Assembly: GCA_903923135.1 (NCBI GenBank)
Contig: CAIXWN010000062.1
Span: forward strand, 1 to 53,050
Direction: 5' to 3'
DNA: 53,050 nucleotides
Origin: an uncultured Caulobacteraceae bacterium
GTDB lineage: Bacteria; Pseudomonadota; Alphaproteobacteria; Caulobacterales; Caulobacteraceae
Part shown: positions 42,637 to 53,050 of the stretch, one piece after another
Position numbering within the stretch: the stretch's first letter is position 1
Layout: each line of letters begins with the position of its first letter
Position numbers and translations under genes: made by a program
The notes under the pieces: generated by a model
Told to the model about the DNA's origin: nothing
What the model saw: only the letters and a program-made list of their open reading frames with translations
The model's database searches: none

Positions 42637-43860
42637 TCACCGACCGCTCGGGATATCCTTGAACGCCACGACCTTGTCCAGGCGCACGTCCTGGGGAAGG
42701 CCCAGCACTCGTTCGGCGATGATGTTGCGCAGGATCTCGTCGGTGCCGCCGGCGATGCGCATGCCCGGCGCGCCCATCAGGGCGCTCTGGAACGCCGCCG
42801 CCAGGGGCGCCATCGCCGGATCGCTGATGATGCCGAACTGGTCCTCGAGTTCCAGGGCCGTGTTGGCCATGTCCTGCATCAGACTGGCCGACACCACTTT
42901 GCCGATCGAGCTTTCCGGGCCCGGAGTCTGGCCCCGCGACAGGGCGGTCATGGTGCGGAAGGTGGTGTATTTCAGTCCTTCGGCCTGGACGAACCAGTCG
43001 GCGATCTTCTCGCGCAGCCCCGCATCCTTGGCCGCCGGTCCGGCCAGGGTGGAGATGTCGCTGGCCAGCTTGAGCACCCGCGCGTGACCCGAGCCGCTGC
43101 CGCCGCCGCCTACCGACAGCCGCTCGTTCATCAGGGTGATCAGGGCCACCCGCCAGCCTTCGCCGACGCCGCCGACGCGCTGGGAGTCCTTGATCTTCAG
43201 GTCGGTGAAATAGACCTCGTTGAAATTCGAGGCGCCCGACATCTGGTGGATCGGCCGCACCTCGACCGCCGGATCCTTCATGTCGATCCAGAACATCGTC
43301 AGTCCCTTGTGCTTGGGCACATCCGGATCGGTGCGCGCCAGCAGAAGGCCGAAGTCGGAATAGTGGGCGCCGGAGGTCCACACCTTCTGTCCGTTGATCG
43401 TCCAGGTGTCGCCGTCGAGCACCGCCCGGGTGCGGGCCGCCGCCGCGTCGGAGCCGCCCGACGGCTCGCTGAACAGCTGGCACCAGATCTCCTCGCCCAG
43501 CACCGCCGGCTTGACGAAGCGTTCCTTGTCGGCGTCGTTGCCGGCGGTCATCACCGTGGGCACGCACATGCCCAGGCCAATGGCGAAGGGGTTGCCCGGG
43601 TTGGGGAACTTGGCCTCTTCCTGGCCGAAGATCACCGACTGCCATGAGGCGCCGCCGCCGCCGCCCCAGGCCTTGGGCCAGGTGATGCAGGCGTAGCCGG
43701 CCTCGGCCTTCTTTCTCTGCCAGGCGCGGGCGGCCTTCAGGTCGGTGGAATCCTCGAGGGGGTCGGTGGAGGTGGCCACGCTCCTGGGGGCGTTGGCCTC
43801 AAGCCACGCGCGCACCTGGGCGCGGTAGGCGGCCTCTTCGGCGGTGTCGTTGAAGTCCAT
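42637..43860 (-). CDS. Acyl-CoA dehydrogenase subunit retaining the GGTDEI region
   Basis: 407-aa FAD-dependent acyl-CoA dehydrogenase fold. WCQLFSEPSGGSDAAAARTRA and the WTINGQKVWTSGAHYSDFGLLLART strand bind flavin and acyl-CoA. The C-terminus has GGTDEILRNIIAERVLGLP, but the usual Q-x-x-GG-x-G segment just before it is lost. The partner encoded upstream shows the opposite loss, as in heterotetrameric FadE pairs that oxidise steroid or other bulky side chains. AGGAAGGA precedes the ATG; 24 bases separate it from the partner gene. Confidence 0.88.
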   Translation of the reverse strand: MDFNDTAEEAAYRAQVRAWLEANAPRSVATSTDPLEDSTDLKAARAWQRKKAEAGYACITWPKAWGGGGGASWQSVIFGQEEAKFPNPGNPFAIGLGMCVPTVMTAGNDADKERFVKPAVLGEEIWCQLFSEPSGGSDAAAARTRAVLDGDTWTINGQKVWTSGAHYSDFGLLLARTDPDVPKHKGLTMFWIDMKDPAVEVRPIHQMSGASNFNEVYFTDLKIKDSQRVGGVGEGWRVALITLMNERLSVGGGGSGSGHARVLKLASDISTLAGPAAKDAGLREKIADWFVQAEGLKYTTFRTMTALSRGQTPGPESSIGKVVSASLMQDMANTALELEDQFGIISDPAMAPLAAAFQSALMGAPGMRIAGGTDEILRNIIAERVLGLPQDVRLDKVVAFKDIPSGR

Positions 43861-43884
43861 ATGAATCGGTCCTTCCTGAAGTCT

Positions 43885-45000
43885 TCAGGCCGCGTTGCGG
43901 CGTTCGAGCTGGCTGACCAGGCGTTCTTTCCAGGCCTTGGCGCCGCCGGCGACCAGGCCCAGCTGCTGGGCCCGGCGATAGAACAGGTGGCAGTCCACAT
44001 CCCAGGTGAAGCCCATGCCGCCGTGGGTCTGGATATTCTCCTTGGCGGCGAACCAGAAGGCCTCGCAGGCGGCGACCCGGGCGGCGGCGGCGGCCACGGG
44101 CAGTTCACCCGCGCCGGCGTCGAGGGCCCAGGCGCCGAAATAGGCGTTGGAGCGGGCCAGTTCGTTCTTGATGTAGATGTCGGCCAGCTTGTGCTTGATG
44201 GCCTGATAGCTGCCGATCTGCCGGCCGAAGGCGTAGCGCTCCAGGGCGTAGGCCTTGGCCATTTCCAGAGCCCGGTCGGCGCCGCCGACCTGCTCGAAGG
44301 CCAGCAGCACCGCGGCGCGGTTGAGCACGGCCTCGGCCAGGCTGAGGCCCTCGCCGGCCTCGCCCAGCCGCTCGGCGGCGGCCCCGGTGAAGGTCAGTCT
44401 GGCCACGCCCCGGGTCGGATCGAGCGTCTGTAGCGTCTCGCGCTCGACGCCCGCGCCGGCCAGTTCCACCAGATAAATGCCGGTGCGCCCCGATTCCCGC
44501 GCCAGGACGACGGCCAGATCGGCGACGTCACCGTCGGTCACCGGAATCTTCACGCCGGTCAGTCTGCCGTTCTCGACGCGGGCCTGGACCTGGGCGTCGG
44601 TGAGCGTGCCCGGCCGCTCGGTCGTGGCGAAACAACCGATGACCTCGCCGGCGGCGATCTTCGGCAGCCACCTGGCTTTCTGGGCCTGGGACCCGGCCAG
44701 CATCAGGGCCTCGGCGAGGAAATAGACGGTGGAGGAGAAGGGGATCGGGGCCAGGGCGCGACCGAGTTCCTCGGCGATGGCGCACAGGTCGATGCCGCCC
44801 AGGCCCAGTCCGCCGAACTCCTCGGGGATCGCCGCGCCCAGCCAGCCCTGTTCGGCCACGGCCTTCCAAAGGCCCTCGTCATAGGACTTGCCGGAGTTGT
44901 CGAGCACGCCGCGCACCACCCCCACCGGGCAACGGGCGTCGAGGAACTTGCGGGCCTCGGTCTTGAGGAATTTCTGATCGTCGGAAAAATCGAAATCCAT
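43885..45000 (-). CDS. Acyl-CoA dehydrogenase subunit retaining the THGGMGF region
   Basis: 371-aa acyl-CoA dehydrogenase fold. It keeps IQTHGGMGFTWDVDCHLFYRR near the C-terminus (FAD contact of the neighbouring subunit) but lacks the GT-x-E-I segment, reading LGLVAGGAKAWKERL instead. The middle domain is also shortened. Together with the downstream 407-aa subunit it would reconstitute one complete active site, the arrangement known for FadE26-FadE27 type alpha2beta2 enzymes. The ATG at 45000 starts the standard MDFDFSDDQKFLKTEARKFL. First gene of a two-gene operon. Confidence 0.88.
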   Translation of the reverse strand: MDFDFSDDQKFLKTEARKFLDARCPVGVVRGVLDNSGKSYDEGLWKAVAEQGWLGAAIPEEFGGLGLGGIDLCAIAEELGRALAPIPFSSTVYFLAEALMLAGSQAQKARWLPKIAAGEVIGCFATTERPGTLTDAQVQARVENGRLTGVKIPVTDGDVADLAVVLARESGRTGIYLVELAGAGVERETLQTLDPTRGVARLTFTGAAAERLGEAGEGLSLAEAVLNRAAVLLAFEQVGGADRALEMAKAYALERYAFGRQIGSYQAIKHKLADIYIKNELARSNAYFGAWALDAGAGELPVAAAAARVAACEAFWFAAKENIQTHGGMGFTWDVDCHLFYRRAQQLGLVAGGAKAWKERLVSQLERRNAA

Positions 45001-45188
45001 GGGGAACGCGTCCTCCTGCCTGATGTCTTTCGCCACAGGATAGCGGGCTTTGGCGGCGGGGAAAGACTGACCGCGCGTCAAGCGGCGAACGGTCGCCGGA
45101 TGCCGGCGGCGCGCATCGTTCCGGCCCTGTTCCGGCCATCGCATCGTCGACCCTCCCCAGAGGCGGAGGGAGGGGCTAAACAGGATCC

Positions 45189-47780
45189 ATGCGCACCGAA
45201 AACGCCCAGCCCGTGCGGCTGTCCGAGTACCGCCCGCCGGCCTTCCTCATCGACGAGGTCAGCCTCGACATCGCCCTGGCCCTGAACGCCACGCGGGTGA
45301 AGGCCCGCCTGGTCATCCGCCGCAACGGCGATCACGCCGAGCCCCTGCGGCTCAACGGCGAGCGCCTGAAGCCCGTGTCGGTGGCCGTGGACGGCCGAAC
45401 GCTCGGACCCGGTGAGCACACAATCGACGAGGCCTGGCTGACGATCCCGCACGTCCCCGGCGCCTTCATCCTGGAGACCGAGGTGGAGATCGATCCGGCG
45501 GCCAATACAGCGCTGGAAGGCCTCTACGTCTCCGGCGGCCGGTTCTGCACCCAGTGCGAGGCCGAAGGCTTCCGCAAGATCACTTGGTTCGCCGACCGGC
45601 CGGACGTGATGGCCCGTTACACCGTGCGCCTGGAGGCGCCGCTGGCGTTCGGGCGGCTGCTGTCGAACGGCAATCTGGCGGACTCCGGGCCGCTGCCGGA
45701 CGGCCGTCACTTCGCGGTCTGGAACGATCCGTTCCCCAAGCCCTGCTATCTCTTCGCCCTGGTCGCCGGCGAGCTGGATGTGCTGGAGGACAGCTTCGTC
45801 ACCGGCAGCGGCCGCACGGTGGACCTGCGCATCTTCGTCGATCCGGGCATGGCCCCGCGCGCCGCCTACGCCATGGACAGCCTCAAGCGCGCCATGCGCT
45901 GGGACGAGGAAGAGTGGGGGCTGGAGTACGACCTTGACCTGTTCATGATCGTCGCGGTGCGCGACTTCAACGCCGGGGCGATGGAGAACAAGGGGCTGAA
46001 CATCTTCAACTCTTCGCTGCTCCTGGCCGATCCGGAAACCGCCACGGACCTGGACTATGAACGCATCGAAGGGGTGGTGGCCCACGAGTATTTCCACAAC
46101 TGGACCGGCAACCGCATCACCTGCCGCGACTGGTTCCAGCTGTGCCTGAAGGAGGGCCTGACCGTCTTCCGCGACCAGGCCTTCTCGGCCGACCAGCGCG
46201 GCCACGCCGTGCAGCGGATCAAGGAGGTCAAGACCCTTCGAGCGCGGCAGTTCTCCGAGGACGCCAGCCCCGTGGCCCACCCGGTGCGGCCGTCGAGCTA
46301 CCAGAAGATCGACAACTTCTACACAGCGACGATCTATGAGAAGGGCGCGGAGGTCATCCGCATGCTCAAGTTGCTGATCGGCGACGCCGATTTCCGCAAG
46401 GGCATGGATCTCTATTTCGCCCGCTGGGACGGCTGCGCCGCCACGGTGGAGGCCTTCGTCGACTGCTTCGCCGAAGTCACCGGCCGCGACCTGTCGGCCT
46501 TCTTCGGCTGGTACGAACAGGCCGGCACGCCCAATGTCTCCATCGAGGCGCTCTACGACGAGACGGCCAAGGCCCTGGACCTCACCTTCACCCAGCACAC
46601 CGAGCCGACCCAGGGCCAGAGCGAGAAGCGGCCCCTGCCGATCCCGGTCGCCTTCGGCCTGCTCGACCAGGACGGCCGCTCGATCCGCGAGACCGAGGTT
46701 CTCGTGCTGGACACAGCCACCCGTCAGGTGCGTCTGGAGGGCGTGGAGGAGACGCCGATCCTGTCGGCCCTGCGCGGCTTCTCAGCGCCGGTGAACCTGA
46801 CCAGCGACGCCCCGACGCGCGACGCCTATGGTCTGCTGGCCGGCGATCCGGACCTGTTCAACCGATGGGAGGCGGGGCAGTCCCTGGCCCGCGATCTGAT
46901 CCTCGCCCGCGCGGCCGGCCGGCCCGACGAGGTGGGCGAGGAGCGCTTCGCCGAGGCGGTGGGCCGCGCCCTGGACGACCAGTCATCCGAACCGGCGTTC
47001 AAGGCCCTGCTGCTCGCCCTGCCTTCCGAGGGGGACCTGAGTGTGCTGTCCTCGCCGGCCGACCCGGCCGCCATCCGCGACGCCCGCGAGGCCCTGCGCC
47101 GGCGCATGGCCCTGCATCTCGGGACGAGCCTGCGCCGCCTGCACGGCGGCCTGCAGAGCGCCGGGACCTTCTCGGCCGACGCCGAGTCGGCGGGCCGCCG
47201 GGCCCTGCGCAACGCCGCGCTCGAACTTCTGGCCGCCGATCCCCACGTGCTCAACCGGGAGCGCGCCCGCGGTCACTTCGCCGCCGCTGGCAACATGACC
47301 GACGCCATGGGCGGGCTGAACGCCCTGATCCAGCTGGGCGGCGAGGACGCCGAGGCCGCCCTGACGACTTTCTACGAACGCTGGAAGGACGAGCCCCTGG
47401 TCATCGACAAATGGTTCAATGTCCAGGCGCGCGACCCCTCGGAAGGCGCGCTCGGCCGGGTGATGGGCCTGACCGCCCATCCGGCCTTCGACTACCGCAC
47501 GCCCAACCGCCTGCGCGCCCTGGTGGCCGGCTTCTGCGCGATGAATCCGAACCGCTTCCACGACCCGAGCGGCGCGGGCTACCGATTCCTGGCCGACCAG
47601 ATCCTCATCGTCGACGGTATCAACCCCAACATCGCCGCCCGTCTGGTGGAGCCCCTGGGCGCCTGGAGCCGCTACGCCCCACACCTGGGCGCGCTGATGC
47701 GCCAGCAGCTTGAGCGTATCGCCGCGGCGCCGCAATTGTCGGCCAATGTCGGTGAGATGGTCACCCGCTCTCTGGCCTGA
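45189..47780 (+). CDS. pepN: Aminopeptidase N
   Basis: 863-aa M1 zinc aminopeptidase of the bacterial PepN type, which removes N-terminal residues from peptides in the cytoplasm. Substrate-gating GAMEN at 263-267; zinc site H299-E300-x-x-H303 with Glu322 (HEYFHNWTGNRITCRDWFQL then KEGLTVF). The DUF3458 Ig-like domain and C-terminal helical domain follow. The length fits the family (about 870). AGGA lies just before the ATG at 45189. Confidence 0.95.
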   Translation: MRTENAQPVRLSEYRPPAFLIDEVSLDIALALNATRVKARLVIRRNGDHAEPLRLNGERLKPVSVAVDGRTLGPGEHTIDEAWLTIPHVPGAFILETEVEIDPAANTALEGLYVSGGRFCTQCEAEGFRKITWFADRPDVMARYTVRLEAPLAFGRLLSNGNLADSGPLPDGRHFAVWNDPFPKPCYLFALVAGELDVLEDSFVTGSGRTVDLRIFVDPGMAPRAAYAMDSLKRAMRWDEEEWGLEYDLDLFMIVAVRDFNAGAMENKGLNIFNSSLLLADPETATDLDYERIEGVVAHEYFHNWTGNRITCRDWFQLCLKEGLTVFRDQAFSADQRGHAVQRIKEVKTLRARQFSEDASPVAHPVRPSSYQKIDNFYTATIYEKGAEVIRMLKLLIGDADFRKGMDLYFARWDGCAATVEAFVDCFAEVTGRDLSAFFGWYEQAGTPNVSIEALYDETAKALDLTFTQHTEPTQGQSEKRPLPIPVAFGLLDQDGRSIRETEVLVLDTATRQVRLEGVEETPILSALRGFSAPVNLTSDAPTRDAYGLLAGDPDLFNRWEAGQSLARDLILARAAGRPDEVGEERFAEAVGRALDDQSSEPAFKALLLALPSEGDLSVLSSPADPAAIRDAREALRRRMALHLGTSLRRLHGGLQSAGTFSADAESAGRRALRNAALELLAADPHVLNRERARGHFAAAGNMTDAMGGLNALIQLGGEDAEAALTTFYERWKDEPLVIDKWFNVQARDPSEGALGRVMGLTAHPAFDYRTPNRLRALVAGFCAMNPNRFHDPSGAGYRFLADQILIVDGINPNIAARLVEPLGAWSRYAPHLGALMRQQLERIAAAPQLSANVGEMVTRSLA

Positions 47781-47798
47781 CCGCCACGGTCACGGCGG
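47781..47798. terminator. Hairpin between convergent pepN and glnE
   Basis: CCGCC-N8-GGCGG begins directly after the pepN stop codon and ends just before the glnE stop. The 20-base gap and symmetry suggest a shared bidirectional terminator; no T-tract. Confidence 0.4.
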
Positions 47799-47800
47799 CT

Positions 47801-50689
<2,889 letters not shown>

Positions 50690-50701
50690 GGGCGGGCGTC
50701 C

Positions 50702-52105
50702 TCAGGAGGCCATGGGAAACACCAGGGCCACGCGCAGGCCCGGGCCCCCGCCGTCCACCGCTCCGGGGCCTTCGTCAAGCTCCAGCTGGCCGCGGTGTGC
50801 GCCAGCCACCGCAGCCACCAGCGACAGGCCTAGGCCCGCGCCGGGGGCGTTGCGGCTGTTTTCCAGGCGCACAAAGCGCTCGACGACCCGTGTCCGGTCG
50901 TGCCCGGGAATGCCGGGGCCGGTGTCGGTGACCGAGATCTCCACGTCGCCGGAGGAGCGCCGGCGGACACGCAGCATGATCGCTCCGCCGGCCGGCGTGT
51001 ACTTGACCGCGTTGTCGAGGATGTTCGCCAGGGCCTGGGCGATGAACTCGCGGTTGCCCTTCAGCCTGAGTCCGGGAGAGGCCTGCAGCTGGAACTCCAG
51101 GCCCTTGTCCTCGCAAAGCGGCTCGTACAGTTCGGCCACCGAGGCGGCGAGGTCGGAAGGATCGAACACCGTCTGGGCCGGCGCGTCGCCGGCGGCCTCC
51201 AGCCGGGCGATGGCGAGCACGGCGTTGAAGGTGCGCAGCACGCCGTCGGCGTCCTCCAGCGCCTGGTGCAGGGCGGCGTTGGCGTCGGTTCGGCCGGCCT
51301 CGGCGTCGATCATCGCCGCCTCCAGTCGCGCCCGTAGGCGGGTGAGCGGCGAGCGCAGGTCGTGGGCGATGGCGTCGCCGGCGTGTCGCAGGCCGCCGAC
51401 GGAACGCTCCAGGCGGTCGAGCATGTCGTTCAGGCCGGCGGCCAGTTCGTCATATTCGTCGCCGGAGCCGCGCACCTTGGCCCGCACATGCAGGTCGCCG
51501 CCGCGGGCGGCGTCGATCACATGGACCAGGCTGGCGATGTGGCGGCTGACGTCGCGGCTGATCATCAGCCCTCCCCCCAGGCCCAGCAGAATCATCAGGG
51601 CGCCGGCTCCCCACAGGGCGCGCAGGATCTTGCTGACGAAGAATTCCGATTCGCCGATATCGGCGCCGACGAACAGGCGAAGACCGTCGGGCAGGCGCTC
51701 CTCCAGACCGCGCGCGGGCTGACGAACAGAGCCGCCGTCGGGACCCTTGTCGGTGAGCTGGAAGCTGGTCCAGGTCCGATCGCCGGTGAAGCCGATGGTG
51801 GGCGAGGCGCCGATGGATCCGCTGATCGGCCTCCCGTCACGGCTCATCAGCAGATAGAGCAGGGGATGGTCGACACTGGAGCGCTCGATCACCGCCTGGT
51901 TGAGCGCCGCGAGGCCGCCGGCGCGATCGACGGCCTCCAGCGAGGCCATCTCACGGGTCACCCGCGCCTCGGCGCGCATGGTCACCTCGCCGGCGGTGGC
52001 GATGTAGATGTAGGCCAGGAAGGCGCTGGCCGCCGCCGCGAACAGCGCCAGGAACAGCAGCGTCAGCCTGAACGGGGTTGTGCGGAACAGCCGGGGCAGG
52101 CGCAT
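50702..52105 (-). CDS. Sensor histidine kinase (OmpR-type partner)
   Basis: 467-aa membrane kinase. TM1 at about 13-36, a periplasmic sensor loop of about 120 residues, TM2 at about 163-182, HAMP to about 235, HisKA with phospho-acceptor His248 (AIAHDLRSPLTRLRAR) and a HATPase_c domain (NILDNAVKYTPAG; DTGPGIPGHDR; GAGLGLSLVAAVAGAHRG). The stimulus is unknown. It lies 13 bases after the response-regulator gene, so the two form a two-component system. Confidence 0.93.
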   Translation of the reverse strand: MRLPRLFRTTPFRLTLLFLALFAAAASAFLAYIYIATAGEVTMRAEARVTREMASLEAVDRAGGLAALNQAVIERSSVDHPLLYLLMSRDGRPISGSIGASPTIGFTGDRTWTSFQLTDKGPDGGSVRQPARGLEERLPDGLRLFVGADIGESEFFVSKILRALWGAGALMILLGLGGGLMISRDVSRHIASLVHVIDAARGGDLHVRAKVRGSGDEYDELAAGLNDMLDRLERSVGGLRHAGDAIAHDLRSPLTRLRARLEAAMIDAEAGRTDANAALHQALEDADGVLRTFNAVLAIARLEAAGDAPAQTVFDPSDLAASVAELYEPLCEDKGLEFQLQASPGLRLKGNREFIAQALANILDNAVKYTPAGGAIMLRVRRRSSGDVEISVTDTGPGIPGHDRTRVVERFVRLENSRNAPGAGLGLSLVAAVAGAHRGQLELDEGPGAVDGGGPGLRVALVFPMAS

Positions 52106-52118
52106 GCCCGGTCGGCCT

Positions 52119-52790
52119 TCAGGCTTCCAGCCGGTAGCCTGCGCCCCGAACCGTCTGCAGCATCGCCCGCTCGAAGCCCTTGTCGATTTTCGACCTCAGG
52201 CGCGAGATGTGCACGTCGATGACATTGGTCTGCGGATCGAAGTGATATTCCCACACCTTTTCCAGCAGCATGGTGCGGGTGACCGACTGACCGCCATGGC
52301 GCATCAGGAACTCCAGCAGCTGGAATTCGCGCGGCTGCAGGTCGATCTCGACCCCGGCCCGGCGCACCTCGCGCGAGATCAGGTCCATCTCAAGGTCGCC
52401 GACCTTGAGCACGGTCTGCACCGAGCCCATCTCGCGGCGGCGCGACAGCGCCTCCACTCGCGCCTGCAGTTCGGCCAGGGCGTAGGGCTTGACCAGATAA
52501 TCGTCGCCGCCGGCGTTGAGGCCGGCGACGCGGTCGTTGATCTCGCCGAGCGCAGAGAGGAACAGCACCGGGGTCTGGTCGCCGCCGCCCCGCAGGGTCT
52601 CGACCATGGTCACCCCGTCCATGCGCGGCATCATCCGGTCGACGATGAGCACGTCGAAGCGGTTGTCCCGGGCGGTCTTCAGCCCGGCCTCGCCGTCGGG
52701 CGCGGTGACGCACTCGTGGCCACGCTCGGAGAGGCCCGTAACCATGGCCCGGGCCGCCTCCAGGTCATCCTCGACGATCAGCAGTTTCAT
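52119..52790 (-). CDS. OmpR/PhoB-family response regulator
   Basis: 223 aa. The receiver domain has acidic residues near the N-terminus (IVEDD), phospho-acceptor Asp51 (VLIVDRMMPRMDG) and the KPYALAEL lysine. The C-terminal winged-helix DNA-binding domain contains LQPREFQLLEFLMRHGGQSVTR and NVIDVHISRLRSKID. It controls transcription downstream of the kinase encoded next to it; targets are not evident. A Do-like protease gene lies just upstream on the same strand, an arrangement seen with envelope-stress type systems. Confidence 0.94.
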   Translation of the reverse strand: MKLLIVEDDLEAARAMVTGLSERGHECVTAPDGEAGLKTARDNRFDVLIVDRMMPRMDGVTMVETLRGGGDQTPVLFLSALGEINDRVAGLNAGGDDYLVKPYALAELQARVEALSRRREMGSVQTVLKVGDLEMDLISREVRRAGVEIDLQPREFQLLEFLMRHGGQSVTRTMLLEKVWEYHFDPQTNVIDVHISRLRSKIDKGFERAMLQTVRGAGYRLEA

Positions 52791-52876
52791 TCCACGTCCC
52801 CGCCGGCAGGCGAGCCCCCTCCACCGCTATGCGCCGTCCCTCCCGACCGGGAGAGGCGGCGCACTGCGGGCCGCGA

Positions 52877-53050
52877 TTAGCCTTCGATCTTGATCGGCAC
52901 GAACAGCGAGACGCCGCCGCGGGTGATCTCCAGCGGGATGCTGGTGCGTCCCGCCTTCTTCCAGTCGCCCACGGCCGTGGTCACGTCACCGGCGTTGGCG
53001 ACCTCGCGGTCGCCGGCGCGGATGATTCGTCCGATGGCGCCCCGGGTTCG
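52877..53050 (-). CDS. C-terminus of a Do/DegP-like serine protease (partial)
   Basis: Only the last 57 residues or so are in the window; the 5' part lies beyond position 53050. The visible part (AIGRIIRAGDREVANAGDVT... then SIPLEITRGGVSLFVPIKIEG and stop TAA) has the PDZ-domain pattern that ends Do-family periplasmic proteases: GD-x-I/V-x-N segment followed by a strand of the type PLxIxRGGxxxFVPIxI. The catalytic domain is not visible, so another PDZ protein is possible. Confidence 0.6.
   Translation of the reverse strand, partial: RTRGAIGRIIRAGDREVANAGDVTTAVGDWKKAGRTSIPLEITRGGVSLFVPIKIEG

Noticed and set aside
45078-46598. 506-aa minus-strand open frame opposite pepN
   Set aside because: It is antisense to the conserved M1 peptidase core; its composition is that of a reverse-frame shadow in GC-rich DNA and it has no recognisable domain.

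Overview
The window is a high-GC (roughly two-thirds G+C or more), gene-dense stretch of a Gram-negative chromosome. Start codons include many GTG and TTG, and gene pairs often overlap by 4 bases (ATGA or GTGA). The gene set suggests an aerobic alphaproteobacterium, perhaps Caulobacteraceae such as Phenylobacterium or Caulobacter: paired haloalkane dehalogenases, a Baeyer-Villiger type monooxygenase, P450, heterodimer-type acyl-CoA dehydrogenases, and the order pepN / glnE / OmpR-type two-component system / Do-like protease. The taxonomy is inference. I saw no tRNA, rRNA, CRISPR array, prophage or intact insertion sequence.

Layout. (1) 1-6859: organosulfur module. A partial LysR regulator is divergent from a plus-strand operon: sulfonate-type ABC permease, ABC ATPase, SfnB-like acyl-CoA-dehydrogenase-fold oxidoreductase, a Gln-type thiol dioxygenase, a four-unit rhodanese protein and an SsuD-like monooxygenase. 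No periplasmic binding protein is in the window. (2) 6869-17555: eleven minus-strand genes with very small gaps, readable as one operon: haloalkane dehalogenase, DUF1330, dehalogenase-like hydrolase, two small membrane proteins, a lipoprotein formylglycine-generating enzyme, an SdsA1-type alkylsulfatase, DUF1254/DUF1214, an NCS1 permease, a c5-type cytochrome and an aldonolactone-oxidase-like flavoprotein. (3) 17656-23246: a secreted metallo-beta-lactamase-fold hydrolase, a Baeyer-Villiger type monooxygenase, an S41-like peptidase, a 0.7-kb gene-poor gap and a small secreted protein. (4) 23265-28089: minus-strand signalling operon with GGDEF-hemerythrin, GAF-PAS-HD-GYP, an IsdG/ABM-fold protein, a cobalamin-binding sensor and a low-molecular-weight phosphatase. 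(5) 28293-35816: a type I sulfatase, a kappa-GST-like isomerase, a small membrane protein, a P450, DUF1905, nitronate monooxygenase, transglutaminase-like protein and tyrosine phosphatase. (6) 35883-41015: an oxidative L-fucose cassette (aldo/keto reductase, lactonase, mutarotase, fuconate dehydratase, KDF dehydrogenase) with a secreted methyltransferase-like gene inside it. (7) 41052-45000: GST, two related small secreted proteins and a pair of complementary acyl-CoA dehydrogenases. (8) 45189-53050: housekeeping: pepN, glnE, a histidine kinase/response regulator pair and the C-terminus of a Do-like protease.

How parts fit together. Three intergenic sites share one palindrome architecture (TNNTGNCA-N7-YGNCNNTW). 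They lie before the 11-gene dehalogenase/alkylsulfatase operon, before the type I sulfatase and before the isomerase. The operon carries the formylglycine-generating enzyme that the sulfatase needs, so I infer one regulon for halo- and sulfate-ester catabolism with sulfatase activation outside the cytoplasm. The best candidates for undescribed biology are this regulon and the c-di-GMP/oxygen/cobalamin operon of region 4.
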